From positions 4,278,001 through 4,342,000 of the forward strand of contig NZ_CP096980.1 in assembly GCF_002006355.2 (NCBI RefSeq): a DNA stretch of 64,000 nucleotides, in the 5' to 3' direction. This stretch comes from Clostridium felsineum DSM 794 (GTDB lineage Bacteria; Bacillota; Clostridia; Clostridiales; Clostridiaceae). This document shows, in pieces, positions 25,795-34,695 of this stretch. The notes below the pieces were generated by a model. The model did not search any database, was not told where the DNA came from, and saw nothing but the letters and a program-made list of their open reading frames with translations. The first letter of the stretch is position 1; each line of letters starts with the position of its first letter. Position numbers and translations under genes: made by a program.

Positions 25795-26244
25795 AATAAT
25801 TCTTTGATTGCTTGAACCTGCGTACTTAGGTGAATTATCCATTAATTCTTCTTTAAATTCTCCGTCTACTAAAACATCTATGTATTTAAGCAGTTCAAGC
25901 TTATTTTTATCCTTTTCTTCTAAAAGCTCTTCATAAGTATACCCTGTATAACACCATATATTAAGGCCTTCAGCCTTTATATCTTTTGCAAGTTTACTCA
26001 AAGCTTCTGCCTGTTCCATGGGATCTCCACCTGAAAATGTAACTCCTTTTATTATGGGCATATTACTTTTTATTCTATTTAAAATTTCTTCTACTGTAGC
26101 TTCTTCTCCATATTTAAAATCTTGCATAGCTACATTTTGACACCCTTTGCATCTTCTTTTGCAGCCTGATAAAAATAATACGGATCTCATTCCTTCACCA
26201 TTTACCATGGAATTGTCTAAAAATCCAGCAACTGTGAGTTTCAT
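25783..26244 (-). CDS. nrdG: Anaerobic ribonucleotide reductase activating protein
   Basis: NrdG is the radical-SAM enzyme that makes the glycyl radical on NrdD. The 153-residue product has the iron-sulfur motif CKRRCKGC (Cx3Cx2C) near residue 30 and the SAM-contacting TFSGGDPMEQ. The ATG at 26244 (MKLTVAGFLDN) has AAGGAG six bases upstream; the 11-codon longer reading is rejected. It follows nrdD on the same strand with a hairpin between them. Confidence 0.96.
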   Translation of the reverse strand: MKLTVAGFLDNSMVNGEGMRSVLFLSGCKRRCKGCQNVAMQDFKYGEEATVEEILNRIKSNMPIIKGVTFSGGDPMEQAEALSKLAKDIKAEGLNIWCYTGYTYEELLEEKDKNKLELLKYIDVLVDGEFKEELMDNSPKYAGSSNQRIIRLK

Positions 26245-26268
26245 AAAATTCTCCTTTACAAAAATAAT

Positions 26269-26304
26269 CTTCTTCATCTTACCCTTTTCAGTAAGATGAA
26301 GAAG
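26269..26304 (-). other. Hairpin between nrdD and nrdG
   Basis: A perfect 14-bp stem (26269-26282 and 26291-26304, 8-base loop) starts 10 bases past the nrdD stop. On the minus strand it is followed by ATTATTTTTG, a mixed tract, so partial termination or mRNA protection that lowers nrdG relative to nrdD is likely. The long T run is on the plus-strand side. Confidence 0.65.
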
Positions 26305-26313
26305 TTTTTTATT

Positions 26314-28422
26314 TTATTTATAACAGTGTATTCCGGTTCCTTGTGATACTCTATCAGCTCTTTCTGCTGCTTTTCCAGCACCAAATCTTTCATCTAAACT
26401 TAAATATCCTGTAACTCTTGATATACCTTGAATATCGTGACTACTGCACTTTGGACATTTCATATCAGAGGCATCCAAATATTCTCCACAATCTCTGCAG
26501 TATCTTATGTGGAAGTTTATACCGATATAATTTATATTAGTGCTTTCATAAGCATATTTAACTATATTCATTATAGTTTCTTCATCACCATAATCATCAA
26601 GTTCTATATATGATATATGTCCACCGTTACATAACTTATGATAAGGTGCTTCTATATTTATTTTTTCCTTTATTGATATATCAAAACCAACTGGTATGTG
26701 ATAACTATTAGTATAATAATCTTTATCTGTAACACCTGGTATTTCTCCGAAAATAGCTTTATCCTTAACTATGAACTTTCCAGATAAACCTTCAGCCGGT
26801 GTAGCATAACAACTCCAATTAAGTTTTATATGCTTCTTTAAGTCATCAAGATAATCTCTTATATATGAAATTATCTTAAATCCAAGCTCCTTTGATTCCT
26901 CTGTTTCTCCATGATGATGTCCTGTAAGTGCTACAAGTGTTTCTGCAAGTCCTATAAAACCGACACCCCAAGTACCTTGCTTAAGAACTGGTTCTATTGA
27001 ATCATCTGGCTTTAAATTCTCAGAACCTTTCATAAGATTTTGACCTACAACAAATGGTAAATCCTTAACCTTTAATTTTTTCAGTACATTATATCTATGA
27101 AGTAAACTTTCCTTTGCAATCTCTAATCTTGAATGTAGAAGCTCAAAGAATTTATCTACATCACCTTTAGCAAGTATACCTATTCTAGGTAAATTAACAG
27201 TTGTAGGTGCTATATTTCCTCTTCCCTTTACTCCTGGTTCTCCATTTATGTTGGACATTATATAGGTTCTACATCCCATAGTTGCAGGAATATATCCCTT
27301 ATCATAATATTCTTTATTAAAATCAGCATCTATATTCATAAATGTTGGATTCATTCTTTTAGCTGCAACTCTACAAGCTAATTTGAATAAATAATAATAT
27401 GGATCATTTTCATTTCTATTTACGCCTTCCTTAACTCTAAAAATTATGTTAGGGAAAATCGGCTGTTCACCATTTCCAAGTCCTTTTTCATATTCCTTTA
27501 AGAATATTTCACACACAAGTGCAGCATCTTTAGACTTAGGTATTCCTATATTTATAGATGAGAATGGAACCTGTGAACCGGCTCTGCTGTGCATTGTATT
27601 TAAATTGTATACTATACCCTGCATTGATTGTCCGACTATTTTCACTAACTTCTTTTCTACATTTTCATCTAATTTATCTGAAGTAACACCTATTTCCTCA
27701 TACTCATGTCTTATCTGTTGTCTTGTTGGTTCAATAAATTCAGCCATATCATTATCAAAATCAGGATGTGCTTGGCCTCCAAACATATCATTTTGTGTAG
27801 ATTGTAACAATATGCATGAAAGTTCTGCTGCTGATTCTATTCTTTTTGGTGGTCTTATATATCCATAACCTGTATTAAACCCACTCTGCAAAACTTCCTT
27901 TGTTGGAATGTGAAGACAGTTTATACTCAAGTTATAACTATCTAAATCATGTAAATATATGTCACCATTCTCGTGTGCTCTAGATATTTTTTTAGGCATA
28001 GCAGAAAGATTGTGCCACTTATTGGATTCACTAGCTATTCTCAAAAGCTTTGAACTATAGTTATTTCCAACATTAGCATTATCCCTATCTGTTTCTATTC
28101 CAATCTTTTCTATGACCTTCATTAAATCAGATTTTATTTCTCTTACTTTTGTTCTTTCTTTTCTATATGTACAATATGCCATACCGATTTCTCGGTTTCC
28201 ATTTTCTAAAAGTACTTCTTCCACTACATTTTGTACTTCTTCAACCGAAATTTCTTTTATCTTTACGTTTTCAACTCTTTCTATAACCTTTTGTGTTAAT
28301 TCAAGTATATCACTTTGTTTAATATCATAGCCAATTTCATCAGCTGCTCCCTTTATGGCATTAAATATTTTATTAGAATCGAATACTACTTGCCTACCAT
28401 CTCTTTTTACTACATTTAGCAT
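26314..28422 (-). CDS. nrdD: Anaerobic (class III) ribonucleoside-triphosphate reductase
   Basis: NrdD reduces ribonucleotides to deoxyribonucleotides without oxygen. The 702-residue enzyme has an N-terminal ATP-cone regulatory domain (about 1-90, VVKRDGRQVVFDSNKI), the catalytic barrel, a zinc site with two CxxC pairs (CRDC and CPKC) and the glycyl-radical loop RVTGYLSLDERF near residue 675. The start at 28422 has GGAGG eight bases upstream. Only the anaerobic enzyme is present here. Confidence 0.98.
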   Translation of the reverse strand: MLNVVKRDGRQVVFDSNKIFNAIKGAADEIGYDIKQSDILELTQKVIERVENVKIKEISVEEVQNVVEEVLLENGNREIGMAYCTYRKERTKVREIKSDLMKVIEKIGIETDRDNANVGNNYSSKLLRIASESNKWHNLSAMPKKISRAHENGDIYLHDLDSYNLSINCLHIPTKEVLQSGFNTGYGYIRPPKRIESAAELSCILLQSTQNDMFGGQAHPDFDNDMAEFIEPTRQQIRHEYEEIGVTSDKLDENVEKKLVKIVGQSMQGIVYNLNTMHSRAGSQVPFSSINIGIPKSKDAALVCEIFLKEYEKGLGNGEQPIFPNIIFRVKEGVNRNENDPYYYLFKLACRVAAKRMNPTFMNIDADFNKEYYDKGYIPATMGCRTYIMSNINGEPGVKGRGNIAPTTVNLPRIGILAKGDVDKFFELLHSRLEIAKESLLHRYNVLKKLKVKDLPFVVGQNLMKGSENLKPDDSIEPVLKQGTWGVGFIGLAETLVALTGHHHGETEESKELGFKIISYIRDYLDDLKKHIKLNWSCYATPAEGLSGKFIVKDKAIFGEIPGVTDKDYYTNSYHIPVGFDISIKEKINIEAPYHKLCNGGHISYIELDDYGDEETIMNIVKYAYESTNINYIGINFHIRYCRDCGEYLDASDMKCPKCSSHDIQGISRVTGYLSLDERFGAGKAAERADRVSQGTGIHCYK

Positions 28423-28438
28423 ATAAACGTCCTCCAAT

Positions 28439-28454
28439 ACACTATATCTTGTAC
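28439..28454 (-). promoter_or_regulatory. NrdR-like box at the nrdD start site
   Basis: ACACTATATCTTGTAC (plus strand) matches the NrdR-box consensus acaCwAtATaTwGtgt at 13 of 16 positions. It covers the predicted transcription start and abuts the ribosome binding site. NrdR usually needs two boxes; I found only this one. Confidence 0.6.
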
Positions 28455-28460
28455 TTTGAT

Positions 28461-28489
28461 ATTATACATTAGGATTTTTTTTATATCAA
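28461..28489 (-). promoter_or_regulatory. nrdD promoter
   Basis: On the minus strand TTGATA (28489-28484, five of six), a 17-base spacer and a perfect TATAAT (28466-28461). Initiation is expected near 28453, inside the NrdR-like box. Confidence 0.8.
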
Positions 28490-28680
28490 AATCTAAAATA
28501 TACGTATTACATTATAATCTAGTTTTTAGTCTCCATGGACTTTATTTCTTATCTTTTTCTCAGCCATACTGTGTTTGATATTTTTAACATCATGATTGGT
28601 ACTTTGATTTCACTCTCATAACTGGGTGTAAACCTAAATTGCAAGAATATTTATTCTTTTAATAACTTTTTATGAAAAAA

Positions 28681-28717
28681 AAGCGTTATGAAGAAATAAA
28701 ATATTCTCATAACGCTT
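28681..28717 (-). terminator. Terminator after the DUF711 gene
   Basis: AAGCGTTATGA (28681-28691) pairs perfectly with TCATAACGCTT (28707-28717). On the minus strand the stem is followed by eight T residues. It lies 6 bases past the stop codon. Confidence 0.88.
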
Positions 28718-28723
28718 AATATA

Positions 28724-30079
28724 TTAGTTTTTAAAACTGTGTATTGGTGATGGTATTCTTCCACCTCTATTAATAAAATCCGCCGAAGAAAATTTACTTA
28801 CAGGCATTACAGGAGCTGTTCCAAAAAGTCCTCCGAACTCAACACTATCACCTACACCCATTCCTATTGCAGGAATTATACGTACTGCTGTTGTCTTATT
28901 ATTTACAACACCTATTGCAGCTTCATCCGCAATTATTCCTGAAATTGTTTCAGCTGGTGTATCTCCTGGTACTGCAATCATATCAAGTCCTACTGAACAT
29001 ACACAAGTCATTGCTTCTAGTTTTTCTAGGTTAAGTGCTCCACTTCTAACTGCAGCTATCATTCCTTCATCTTCACTTACAGGTATAAAAGCACCACTAA
29101 GTCCTCCAACATGTGAAGCAGCCATTATTCCGCCTTTTTTAACAGCATCATTTAACATTGCTAGTGCTGCTGTTGTTCCTGGTGCACCACATGCTTCTAC
29201 ACCTATTTCTTCTATTATTCTTGCTACACTATCTCCAACTGCTGGAGTTGGCGCAAGAGATAGATCTATTATTCCAAATGGAACCTCAAGTTTTCTAGAT
29301 GCTTCTCTAGCTACAAGTTGACCTGCTCTCGTAATTCTAAAAGCAGTCTTTTTTATAGTTTCAGCAACCACATCAAAAGTCTCTCCCTTAACTTTTTCAA
29401 GTGACGCTTTAACAACTCCAGGTCCACTTATTCCAACGTTAATTACACATTCAGCTTCTCCAACACCATGAAATGCTCCTGCCATAAAAGGATTATCCTC
29501 AATTGCATTTGCAAATACCACAAGCTTCATACAATCCATTCCATTAGTTGAGGCACTTAAATTGGCAACATCCTTTATTATATGTCCCATTTGCTTAACA
29601 GCATTCATATTTATTCCAGTTTTGCTACTTCCAACATTTACAGAAGAACAAACAATATCTGTATTATGTAATGCTTCTGGAATAGACGCTAGTAAAATCT
29701 TATCACCTTTAGTGCATCCTTTGTGTACAAGTGCTGAAAATCCACCTATGAGGTTGACTCCAACTGCTTTAGCTGCCCTATCTAATGTTTTAGCATATTC
29801 AACATAATCTTTGTCATCAGAAGATTCTGCAATTATTGAAATTGGAGTTACTGAAATTCTTTTATTGATTATAGGAATACCATAATCTCTTTCTATTTCC
29901 TCTCCCACTTTAACTAAATTTTCTGCATATTTAGTTATTTTGTCATAAATTCTTTTTCTAGATTCTTCTCCATTAAAGCTGCAGCAATCCCTTAAAGATA
30001 TTCCCATAGTTATTGTACGTATATCAAGGTTTTGCTCTTCAATCATTTTTATTGTACTCATGATTTCATTAGTATTCAT
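28724..30079 (-). CDS. DUF711/UPF0210-family protein (PFL-like fold)
   Basis: The 451-residue protein belongs to UPF0210: it opens IRTITMGISLRDC and has NLIGGFSALVHKG, SVNVGSSKTGINMNAVK, VGEAECVINVGISGPGV and the Ala/Gly-rich SLAPTPAVGDSVA. The fold is related to glycyl-radical lyases but no radical-loop glycine motif is seen. It is always accompanied by an ACT-domain protein, here immediately upstream. The molecular role is unknown; a metabolic-sensing function is a guess. Confidence 0.92.
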   Translation of the reverse strand: MNTNEIMSTIKMIEEQNLDIRTITMGISLRDCCSFNGEESRKRIYDKITKYAENLVKVGEEIERDYGIPIINKRISVTPISIIAESSDDKDYVEYAKTLDRAAKAVGVNLIGGFSALVHKGCTKGDKILLASIPEALHNTDIVCSSVNVGSSKTGINMNAVKQMGHIIKDVANLSASTNGMDCMKLVVFANAIEDNPFMAGAFHGVGEAECVINVGISGPGVVKASLEKVKGETFDVVAETIKKTAFRITRAGQLVAREASRKLEVPFGIIDLSLAPTPAVGDSVARIIEEIGVEACGAPGTTAALAMLNDAVKKGGIMAASHVGGLSGAFIPVSEDEGMIAAVRSGALNLEKLEAMTCVCSVGLDMIAVPGDTPAETISGIIADEAAIGVVNNKTTAVRIIPAIGMGVGDSVEFGGLFGTAPVMPVSKFSSADFINRGGRIPSPIHSFKN

Positions 30080-30095
30080 TGACTTTTAATCTCCT

Positions 30096-30365
30096 TTACA
30101 CTCTGTTCATTGAGTTGAATATGCCTTCATCCTGTATTTTTATTGATACCCCAAGTTTTTTACCTTTTTCATCAAGTTCTGTCTTTACCTTATCAAAGGA
30201 AACAGAAGCACTGGATAAATCTGTAAGCATTATCATTGTAAAGTATTCTTGCATTATAGTTTGACTTATATCAAGAATATTAATCTTCATTTCTGCAAGA
30301 ATGGAACTCACCCCAGAGATTATACCAACCTTGTCTTTTCCAATAACCGTAATAATAGCTTTCAT
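30096..30365 (-). CDS. ACT-domain protein (UPF0237)
   Basis: The 89-residue product is a single ACT domain: KAIITVIGKDKVGIISGVSSILAEMKINILDI, followed by YFTMIMLTDLS. ACT domains bind amino acids or small ligands. It is 16 bases upstream of the UPF0210 gene and the two form a conserved pair in many Firmicutes, which suggests that it regulates or assembles with its partner. Confidence 0.93.
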   Translation of the reverse strand: MKAIITVIGKDKVGIISGVSSILAEMKINILDISQTIMQEYFTMIMLTDLSSASVSFDKVKTELDEKGKKLGVSIKIQDEGIFNSMNRV

Positions 30366-30406
30366 AAAAAATAGCCCTCCTTGTATTAATATACATTAGA
30401 ATATAT

Positions 30407-30740
30407 ATAATGCTAGAATTCTTCTGCCTTCTGCCTCACAAAAGATTCTGTGGTCGAGCCTCTTGTGCAGGAATATTTTATGAGGCACAACGCTAGGATT
30501 CTATTGCATTATCGTATTATATAATGCTAGAATTCTTCTGCCTTCTACCTCACAAAAGATTCTGTGGTCGAGCCTCTTATGCAGGAATATTTTATGAGGC
30601 ACAACGCTAGGATTCTATTGCATTATCGTATTATATAATGCTAGAATTCTTCTGCCTTCTACCTCACAAAAGATTCTGTGGTCGAGCCTCTTATGCAGGA
30701 ATATTTTATGAGGCACAACGCTAGGATTCTATTGCATTAT
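30407..30740. repeat. Three tandem 114-bp palindromic repeats
   Basis: Copies start at 30407, 30521 and 30635. Each has a 106-bp body and an 8-bp spacer (CGTATTAT, absent after the last copy). Copies 2 and 3 are identical; copy 1 differs at two positions. Each body begins ATAATGC and ends GCATTAT, and the arms pair further (TAGAATTCT with AGGATTCTA). Inside is a second 17-bp inverted repeat (TGCCTCACAAAAGATTC with GAATATTTTATGAGGCA, two mismatches) around a 22-base core. There is no open reading frame. Confidence 0.95.
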
Positions 30741-30893
30741 ATACAATTATAATACAAAATTCTTGTTGTGAATATAGAAAAAACATTAAACACATGGAAT
30801 TTAAGGTGTCCTTAATATATACGCATGCTAAAATGTCAATTAAATATTTTTTTATTACATATATATTATTATTCTCCAATATTTTCTTATATA

Positions 30894-32198
30894 CTACAGC
30901 AAAATATCTTTTAGCACATTTCCATCTACATTTTTCATTTCTAATCCAAGTATTGCTGCCATGGTAGGGCCCTCATCTACAAGCCTAGCTGTATCTAACT
31001 TAACGCCTTTTTTTATGCCACATCCGAAGGCAGAAAAAAACGTTCTATACCCTTCTTTTAACGGATCATATCCATGAGTTGCTGCAAAGTATCCTTCTTC
31101 ACTTGCTCTATCACGTGATTTTTCTATTTTGACAATAACATCCTTTTCTCTCCAATCATTATCAAAATAATATCCATCTTCAGCTTCAAGCATGAAATCA
31201 AAATCTCCTCTGATATTTTTTTTAGCGGCCTCTTTTTTTGTATATATTTCTTGTATTCCGTATTTTCCACTATCCTTCATATCTTTTAAAAGATTAAAAA
31301 CCTCTTCTTTATTTTTATCATCTACTACCTTTATTTGATTAGAGCCATCACAATAATTGGCGTATGCCTTCCAATTTACTATTTTTCCTTTCTTATCTAT
31401 ATGTATAAAACCTTTTTTTACAAAAGCAGTATTTATGCAAATTTTGTAATCAACATCAGAAAAGCCGTGATCTCCTAAAACTATAAAAGCAGTTTCTTCA
31501 TATATACCTGCCCTTTTAACAGCCTCAAATATTTCTCCGAGTCTTCTATCTTCCCTTCTTAAACCTTCATATACATCATCAGCTGCAAAACCAAACTTAT
31601 GTCTAGCATGATCTATTTCATTTAAATGTAATAATGTTAGATTTGGTTTCTTTTTCTCTAACATATAGCATACTGACTTACATAAAAAATCGTCTAAATT
31701 AGGTTGCTCTGCTCTATTTAGTGTCTTTCCAAACTTTAATATTAATTTAAGTAAAAATAGTGGTGTCCCATTTGTAAGCGATGCTATAACTTGATTACTA
31801 TAAGGCTTTACACTCCAAACTTCTGGGCAATTATAATGTATTTTAGCTCCTCCCATAACTGGCCAAAATACATTTCCAACCTTCATACCATGCTCAAGAG
31901 CAATATCAACTAAGGTAGGTACTTTAATATATTTTTTCTGCCAGTACCATTCTTGCATCTTTACTCCTATTTGCATTTTTTCATTATTAAATATTCCATG
32001 TTTTTCTGGATATGTTCCAGTTATTATAGAGGTATGCGATGGATATGTTACTGATGGATACACTCCTACAACCTCTCTTACATATGAACCTTCATTAATA
32101 ATATGTGCAAAATTAGGAAGCTTTTTTATAAAATCAAAATCCTTTGCATTTAGAGCATCGATTGATATAACCACTAGATGCTTCGCTTTTCCGTTCAT
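30894..32198 (-). CDS. Type I phosphodiesterase/nucleotide-pyrophosphatase-like enzyme
   Basis: This 434-residue member of the alkaline-phosphatase superfamily has the first metal aspartate in LVVISIDALN, the nucleophile threonine in VTYPSHTSIITGTYPEKHGI, the metal-binding NEIDHARHKFGF, GDHGFSDVD and a late THGYDP histidine. No signal peptide is seen, so it is cytosolic. The family hydrolyses phosphodiesters, pyrophosphates or phosphonates; the substrate is not evident. GGAGGG lies 11 bases before the ATG. Confidence 0.87.
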   Translation of the reverse strand: MNGKAKHLVVISIDALNAKDFDFIKKLPNFAHIINEGSYVREVVGVYPSVTYPSHTSIITGTYPEKHGIFNNEKMQIGVKMQEWYWQKKYIKVPTLVDIALEHGMKVGNVFWPVMGGAKIHYNCPEVWSVKPYSNQVIASLTNGTPLFLLKLILKFGKTLNRAEQPNLDDFLCKSVCYMLEKKKPNLTLLHLNEIDHARHKFGFAADDVYEGLRREDRRLGEIFEAVKRAGIYEETAFIVLGDHGFSDVDYKICINTAFVKKGFIHIDKKGKIVNWKAYANYCDGSNQIKVVDDKNKEEVFNLLKDMKDSGKYGIQEIYTKKEAAKKNIRGDFDFMLEAEDGYYFDNDWREKDVIVKIEKSRDRASEEGYFAATHGYDPLKEGYRTFFSAFGCGIKKGVKLDTARLVDEGPTMAAILGLEMKNVDGNVLKDILL

Positions 32199-32301
32199 AG
32201 TTTGTTTTTCCCTCCAAATTAGTATTTGTTTTTATTATCATATTATCATTATGTACTTGGACTTTTTCGTTAAAGTATAGTTAAATTTAATAAAAATGTT
32301 T

Positions 32302-32333
32302 AAGGTCTCTAAGTTAAAAAACCTAGAAACCTT
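32302..32333 (-). terminator. Probable terminator after pepT
   Basis: On the minus strand AAGGTTTCTAGG and CTTAGAGACCTT (arms 32333-32322 and 32313-32302; one G-T wobble and one further mismatch) form a 12-bp stem followed by AAACATTTTTATT, about 25 bases past the pepT stop. Confidence 0.6.
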
Positions 32334-32359
32334 ATTATAGATTCTTTTTTCATATTATA

Positions 32360-33583
32360 TTACTTTTCTTTGTAAAGCTCAACTATATTAATTATTACCT
32401 CTACAGCTTTTTCCATAGCAAATGTAGGTATGTATTCAAATTTACCGTGAAAATTAACCCCACCAGTAAATAAATTAGGAGTTGGGAGACCCATGAAAGA
32501 TAACCTTGCTCCATCTGTACCGCCTCTTATAGGTCTTACAAGTGGTTTAATTTGAGCTTTTTCCATAGCCTTATATGCTATATCTACCACATACTTAGCT
32601 TCATCAATTTTTTCTTTCATATTATAGTATTGATCTTTAATATCTATATCAATTACATTTATTCCGTATTTCTCATTTATAAACTTAACAGCATTAAGCA
32701 TTAATTTTTTCTTATTTTCAAATTCAATTTTTGAAAAATCTCTTATTATATATTGAAGTTTAGTTTCTTCTACACTTCCTTCAAAAGCAACTATATGATA
32801 AAAGCCTTCATATCCTTCAGTATGTTCTGGAACCTGATTTTTTGGTAAAAGACTCATGAATTCCTCTGCTACAGAAATTGAGTTTATCATTTTATCTTTT
32901 GCTGAACCTGGATGAACATTTCTCCCGTGAATAACTAATTTAGCACCTGCTGCATTAAAGTTTTCACATTCAAGTTCACCGAACTCTCCGCCATCTACTG
33001 TATAAGCTACATCAGCCCCAAACTTCTTAACATCAAAGTAGTCAGCTCCTCGTCCTATTTCCTCATCTGGAGTGAATCCAATACAAATTTTGCCATGCTT
33101 TATTTCTGGATGCTTTACTATATAGCTTATGGCTGTCATTATTTCCGCAATACCAGCCTTATCATCTGCACCTAAAAGAGTAGTTCCGTCTGTTGTTATA
33201 AGTGTCTTCCCAGTATAGGATAACATCTCCGGAAAATCCTTTGGTGAAAGAACTATATTCTTTTCTTTACTTAAAACTATATCTTCTCCATCATAATTTT
33301 CTACAAATTGAGGATTAACATTTTCTCCGCTCATATCTGGACTAGTATCCATATGTGCTATAAAACCTACTGCTTTAACTTTTTCTTCTGTATTTGCTGG
33401 TAGATAACCCATCACATATCCCTTATCATCAATATCAGCTGAAATTCCCATACCCTTTAATTCTTGCACAAGCCTTTCTCCAAGCTTAAGTTGTTTTCTT
33501 GTGCTTGGAACAGTATTTGAATTTTCATCAGATTGAGTATCAAACTTTACATATTTTAAAAATCTCTCTATTACTTCCTCCAT
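32360..33583 (-). CDS. pepT: Peptidase T (tripeptide aminopeptidase)
   Basis: PepT removes the N-terminal residue from tripeptides in the cytosol. The 407-residue M20 enzyme has the zinc ligands in GFIAHMDTSPD, LLGADDKAGIAE, TPDEEIGRGADYF and the C-terminal GGVNFHGKFEYIP, with the family motif RGGTDGARLSFMGLPTPNL. The start at 33583 (MEEVIERFLKYV) has GAGAG upstream; the longer reading is rejected. It is 25 bases after the HD-GYP gene and may be the last gene of the chaperone transcript. Confidence 0.95.
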   Translation of the reverse strand: MEEVIERFLKYVKFDTQSDENSNTVPSTRKQLKLGERLVQELKGMGISADIDDKGYVMGYLPANTEEKVKAVGFIAHMDTSPDMSGENVNPQFVENYDGEDIVLSKEKNIVLSPKDFPEMLSYTGKTLITTDGTTLLGADDKAGIAEIMTAISYIVKHPEIKHGKICIGFTPDEEIGRGADYFDVKKFGADVAYTVDGGEFGELECENFNAAGAKLVIHGRNVHPGSAKDKMINSISVAEEFMSLLPKNQVPEHTEGYEGFYHIVAFEGSVEETKLQYIIRDFSKIEFENKKKLMLNAVKFINEKYGINVIDIDIKDQYYNMKEKIDEAKYVVDIAYKAMEKAQIKPLVRPIRGGTDGARLSFMGLPTPNLFTGGVNFHGKFEYIPTFAMEKAVEVIINIVELYKEK

Positions 33584-33608
33584 AAAAAACACTCTCTTTC
33601 TATAATTA

Positions 33609-34664
33609 CTAAATGACTTCATCTATAATTATATCATTATGTTGTAATAAATCTATTTCATATGGAGTAATTTCTTCTTCTTTAGTTTTTCCATATATAA
33701 CTCTTATAATTGGTCTATCTGGAAAACCCTTATTTTGCTTCACAACATATCCTTCAATTCCATTAGAAAGCCTTACACATGAACCAAGCGGATAAATAAA
33801 AAATGTATTTTTGAAATCAACAACCAGTTTAGGATCAAACATAGTTCCTGCACTTGCAAGTATCAGTTCATATGCTTCATTAGGCTTAAATCTATTTCTA
33901 TAGGATCTATTTGCACTTACAGCAGTAAACACATCACATATACTTATTAATTTTCCAAACAGCGATATTTCATCACCCTTTATACCTTCAGGATATCCAT
34001 TTCCATCATAGCGTTCATGATGCTGATAGACTCCAGCTACTACTTTTTCGCTTAATATTCCTATATTTTTTAATATATCACGTCCAAAACCAGGATGCTT
34101 TTTCATTTCTTCATATTCGTTATCACTTAATTTTGATTTTTTATTTATTATAGCATTTGAAATTTTAGTTTTTCCAATATCATGAAGCATTGCTGAAATA
34201 CTTAACTCTTTTACTTCTGCTGTAGTGAGCCCCATAGACATACCTAAAAAAGCTGCCATTATTCCTGTATCTAAACAATGTACATAGGTATAATCATCAT
34301 AAAGCTTAACCTCGTAAAGGTTAGTATTTATAGTTCCTTTTTCAACTACATAATCCACAAGTTCATCCACAGTTTCCATTGCTTCCTTAGTATTTTCGTA
34401 CTCACCTGTGAGTATATTATTAAATATTAAAGGCATTTTGTTAAGTGTTTTTGCTTTGAGCTTTTGCATCTTTCTATCTACTTTAATATCACTTAGTTTT
34501 TCATCCTCCACATGAACTAAGAAAACATTATTCTTCTTTAAAAAACTTATGGTTCCCTTACTAACCTTTGTACCTGTAGCAATTAAAAGCCTACCTTCTT
34601 CATCATATATATCTTTTGCAATTGTTTCATTAGTTTCAAGATCTTTAAGAAAAACTATTTTCAT
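33609..34664 (-). CDS. HD-GYP domain protein, putative cyclic-di-GMP phosphodiesterase
   Basis: The 351-residue protein has an N-terminal domain (about 1-100) and an HD-GYP domain (about 110-310) with HCLDTGIMAAFLG, MLHDIGKTKI, HPGFGRDIL and the defining HHERYDGNGYPEGIKG. A C-terminal beta segment (about 300-351, GSCVRLSNGIEGYVV) resembles the tail found in HD-GYP relatives. All metal ligands appear intact, so hydrolysis of cyclic di-GMP is likely. The start at 34664 is chosen because AAGGATG lies upstream. It is 31 bases after the J-like gene. Confidence 0.92.
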   Translation of the reverse strand: MKIVFLKDLETNETIAKDIYDEEGRLLIATGTKVSKGTISFLKKNNVFLVHVEDEKLSDIKVDRKMQKLKAKTLNKMPLIFNNILTGEYENTKEAMETVDELVDYVVEKGTINTNLYEVKLYDDYTYVHCLDTGIMAAFLGMSMGLTTAEVKELSISAMLHDIGKTKISNAIINKKSKLSDNEYEEMKKHPGFGRDILKNIGILSEKVVAGVYQHHERYDGNGYPEGIKGDEISLFGKLISICDVFTAVSANRSYRNRFKPNEAYELILASAGTMFDPKLVVDFKNTFFIYPLGSCVRLSNGIEGYVVKQNKGFPDRPIIRVIYGKTKEEEITPYEIDLLQHNDIIIDEVI

Positions 34665-34695
34665 CAGTAGACACATCCTTATTAAAATTTAATAT

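Noticed and set aside
27446..27868. 140-codon plus-strand frame opposite nrdD
   Set aside because: It is a shadow of a conserved gene and shows no domain.
28455..28540. A second NrdR box for nrdD
   Set aside because: The best candidate near 28511 matches about half of the positions, which is no better than chance in AT-rich DNA.
30407..30740. The 114-bp tandem repeats as a CRISPR array
   Set aside because: The repeated body is 106 bp with an identical 8-bp spacer. There are no variable spacers and no cas genes.
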